NCBI GenBank assembly: GCA_025963425.1
Contig: JAOPUQ010000421.1
Coordinates: forward strand, 1 to 7,535
DNA from: Modestobacter sp.
Lineage (GTDB): Bacteria > Actinomycetota > Actinomycetes > Mycobacteriales > Geodermatophilaceae
Reading direction: 5' to 3'
DNA: 7,535 bases
The position numbers and the translations under genes were made by a program. The notes below the pieces were generated by a model. It saw only the letters and a program-made list of their open reading frames with translations. It ran no database searches and was not told where the DNA came from. Positions 6,279 to 7,535 of this stretch are shown piece after piece (the first letter of the stretch is position 1; each line of letters opens with the position of its first letter).

Positions 6279-6848
6279 TCAGCAGGAGTCGACGGAGAGC
6301 CGGCCCGGGGTCGGCCACAAGCGGACGCGCACCAGCCCGGCGACGTCCGTGACGGGCACCGTCCCGAAGTCGCGGGAGTCGATGGAGCTGCCCCGGTCGT
6401 CGCCCAGCAGGAACACCTGGCCGGCCGGGACCGTCACCGGGCCGAACCAGACGCCGTCCAGCCGGGACGGGTCGATGCCGGGCTCGCAGACCCCCTCGCC
6501 GTCGACCACCAGGACGCCGTCCTCGATCGCCACCCGGTCACCGCCGAGCGCCACGACCCGTTTGACCAGGAGCACGCCGGTCTCCGGGTGCGGCACGGCG
6601 ATGACGTCCCGGCGGCCGATCGGACCGGCGTCCCGCTCCACCACGAGGAGGTCACCGGGGGAGACGGTGGGCGCCATGCTCCCGGAGTCCACCCGCATCA
6701 CCCGCACGGGCAGCAGCCCCGTCACCGAGCCGACGACGACCAGCAGGAGGACGACGGCGAGCGAGGACAGCAATCGCCCCGCCGTCCACCGGTGGGAGGA
6801 CGACGGGACGGTCGGGGGGCGGCTCAGCCCAGCACGCCGGTCAGCCAC
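6279..6848 (-). CDS. lepB: Signal peptidase I (S26 family, Ser-Lys dyad)
   Basis: A complete type I signal peptidase that cuts signal peptides of exported proteins at the outer face of the membrane. With the GTG at 6848 it has 189 residues. A short basic N-terminus leads into one membrane segment (LLSSLAVVLLLVVVGSVTGLL, 26-46, written here as LLSSLAVVLL plus LVVVGSVTGLL). Then comes box B, DSGSMAPT, with catalytic Ser57; box D, LVKRVVALGGD, with catalytic Lys96; and box E, GDDRGSSIDSRDFG (149-162). Lys at the base position makes it the bacterial LepB type, not the SipW/ER type, which has His. It is small, lacks a second membrane helix, and ends in Cys189. The start is uncertain. GTG 6848 or GTG 6857 overlap the upstream gene by 25-34 bases and keep basic residues before the helix. 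TTG 6773 would begin inside the helix, so I reject it. The gene lies in a run of exported-protein genes, suggesting a dedicated rather than housekeeping peptidase (inference). Confidence 0.9.
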   Translation of the reverse strand: MADRRAGLSRPPTVPSSSHRWTAGRLLSSLAVVLLLVVVGSVTGLLPVRVMRVDSGSMAPTVSPGDLLVVERDAGPIGRRDVIAVPHPETGVLLVKRVVALGGDRVAIEDGVLVVDGEGVCEPGIDPSRLDGVWFGPVTVPAGQVFLLGDDRGSSIDSRDFGTVPVTDVAGLVRVRLWPTPGRLSVDSC

Positions 6849-7420
6849 GCGACCCACGCCAGGGCGCCGAGCGCGAGCAGCGCGTTGAGCGTCCGTCCTC
6901 GCCGGGCGCGGGGCAGCAGCGCGGTCAGCGCCAGCACCGAGAGCAGTTCGAGCCCGACCGTCGCGGTGCCGAGCAGGTCGGGGGGCTCGGGATCCACCGG
7001 GGCCTGGTCGCCCAGCGCGACCGGTCCCTCCGCCTCGACCGCCGCGCCGGCGTGGTGCCCGGCAGCGCCGTGGCCGGCCTCGGAAGCGGTGAGCCCGGCG
7101 AGCAGGTCGGTCGTGTGGGCGACCAGGTACAGGCACACCAGCAGCACGGTCCCGGCCAGCGCGGCTGCCAGCGGCACCCCTCCCGGACGGATCCCCAGCC
7201 ACGAGCCCAGCAGCAGCCAGACGCCGGCACCGAGCTGGGTGAGTGCGGTGAGCAGGAAGAAGCCGACCACGAGGTCGCCGGTGGACAGGTGCTCGACGGC
7301 CGCGGCGATGTGGAGTGCACCGGCGCCGAGCACCCCGAGGGCGGCCGCCCACCGCCAGGGGGACGGCGCGGCCGGCAGGCGGGCGGGGGCGTCGATCGCG
7401 GCGAGCGCCGGCGCCGTCAC
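6824..7420 (-). CDS. Five-helix membrane protein with His-rich loop, function unknown
   Basis: A 198-residue hydrophobic protein; no named family recognised. Predicted membrane segments by eye: about 24-44, 50-75, 82-107, 149-169 and 178-197. The loop between helices 3 and 4 (108-148) is hydrophilic, with GHGAAGHHAG (His117, His122, His123) and many acidic residues. His37 and His44 in helix 1 (ALHIAAAVEH) and His102 in helix 3 (LVAHTTD) are further possible metal or haem ligands. It starts at GTG 7420, whose GTGA overlaps the stop of the multicopper oxidase gene, a classic translational-coupling arrangement. A longer in-frame opening to 7483 would run inside that gene and is rejected. The 3' end overlaps the signal peptidase start. 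Coupling to a copper oxidase plus the His-rich loop suggests a role in copper handling or as membrane partner of the oxidase, but this is inference. A generic integral membrane protein is equally compatible. Confidence 0.85.
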   Translation of the reverse strand: MTAPALAAIDAPARLPAAPSPWRWAAALGVLGAGALHIAAAVEHLSTGDLVVGFFLLTALTQLGAGVWLLLGSWLGIRPGGVPLAAALAGTVLLVCLYLVAHTTDLLAGLTASEAGHGAAGHHAGAAVEAEGPVALGDQAPVDPEPPDLLGTATVGLELLSVLALTALLPRARRGRTLNALLALGALAWVAWLTGVLG

Positions 7421-7535
7421 CGCAGACCGCCCATGGGCGGCTCGGGGGCGTAGGACGGGCGCGCGGCGTTCACCGGGTCGCACTCGGCATCGTGCTGGCC
7501 GACCTGGAACTGCGTCATCATGTCGTGGTCCTCGT
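7417..7535 (-). CDS. Multicopper oxidase, C-terminal end (partial)
   Basis: Only the last 38 codons plus two bases are inside the window, entering from the right edge on the - strand and ending with TGA at 7419-7417. The visible peptide begins EDHDMMTQFQVGQHDAE and ends PEPPMGGLR. EDHDMM, with the preceding partial codon compatible with His, matches the end of the last cupredoxin domain of multicopper oxidases, where the motif HCHxxEHEDxxMM carries type 1 and type 3 copper ligands (compare CueO). The first Met would be the axial type 1 copper ligand. These enzymes are usually exported and oxidise metals, phenols or similar donors with O2. The upstream ligands lie outside the window, so a laccase, a metal oxidase and a nitrite-reductase-like cupredoxin cannot be told apart. 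The next gene starts within its stop codon. Confidence 0.75.
   Translation of the reverse strand, partial: EDHDMMTQFQVGQHDAECDPVNAARPSYAPEPPMGGLR

Noticed and set aside
6771..6773. TTG as the signal peptidase start
   Set aside because: It would begin inside the membrane helix with no basic residues before it. GTG 6848 or 6857 gives a normal topology.
6849..7352. Longer signal peptidase frame extending to 7352
   Set aside because: The extra part lies wholly inside the membrane-protein gene in another frame and is Arg/Pro/Gly-rich without any domain.

Overview
The window is very GC-rich, with strong G/C at third codon positions, GTG starts, Ala/Arg/Val-rich proteins and long spurious antisense frames. 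This points to a high-GC actinobacterium. A member of Geodermatophilaceae or a near relative is my guess from protein style; the window holds no marker that proves it.

Left part, + strand: the C-terminal end of isoleucyl-tRNA synthetase (1-537), a 138-base gap, then a complete zinc- and NAD-dependent dehydrogenase of the glutathione-independent formaldehyde dehydrogenase type (676-1866). A strong hairpin follows it. From 1906 to 2324 on the - strand lie remains of a small membrane-protein gene. Recognisable coding is spread over three frames, so I call it a pseudogene, or a gene broken by sequencing indels.

Right part, - strand, read from right to left: the last codons of a multicopper oxidase (7417-7535); a five-helix membrane protein with a His-rich loop, starting at a GTGA overlap (6824-7420); a type I signal peptidase overlapping it (6279-6848); after 163 bases, a 668-residue secreted protein of unknown function with a PKD/Ig-like domain (4109-6115); a perfect 23-bp terminator-like hairpin; and a Tat-exported animal-type haem peroxidase with its active-site residues in place (2418-3956).

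Four of the five - strand products are exported or process exported proteins, and two are extracellular redox enzymes, one copper and one haem. My reading is a cell-surface oxidative module with its own signal peptidase. Its substrate cannot be read from the sequence. Mn(II) or phenolic oxidation is a hypothesis only. I found no tRNA, rRNA, CRISPR array, transposase or attachment site.
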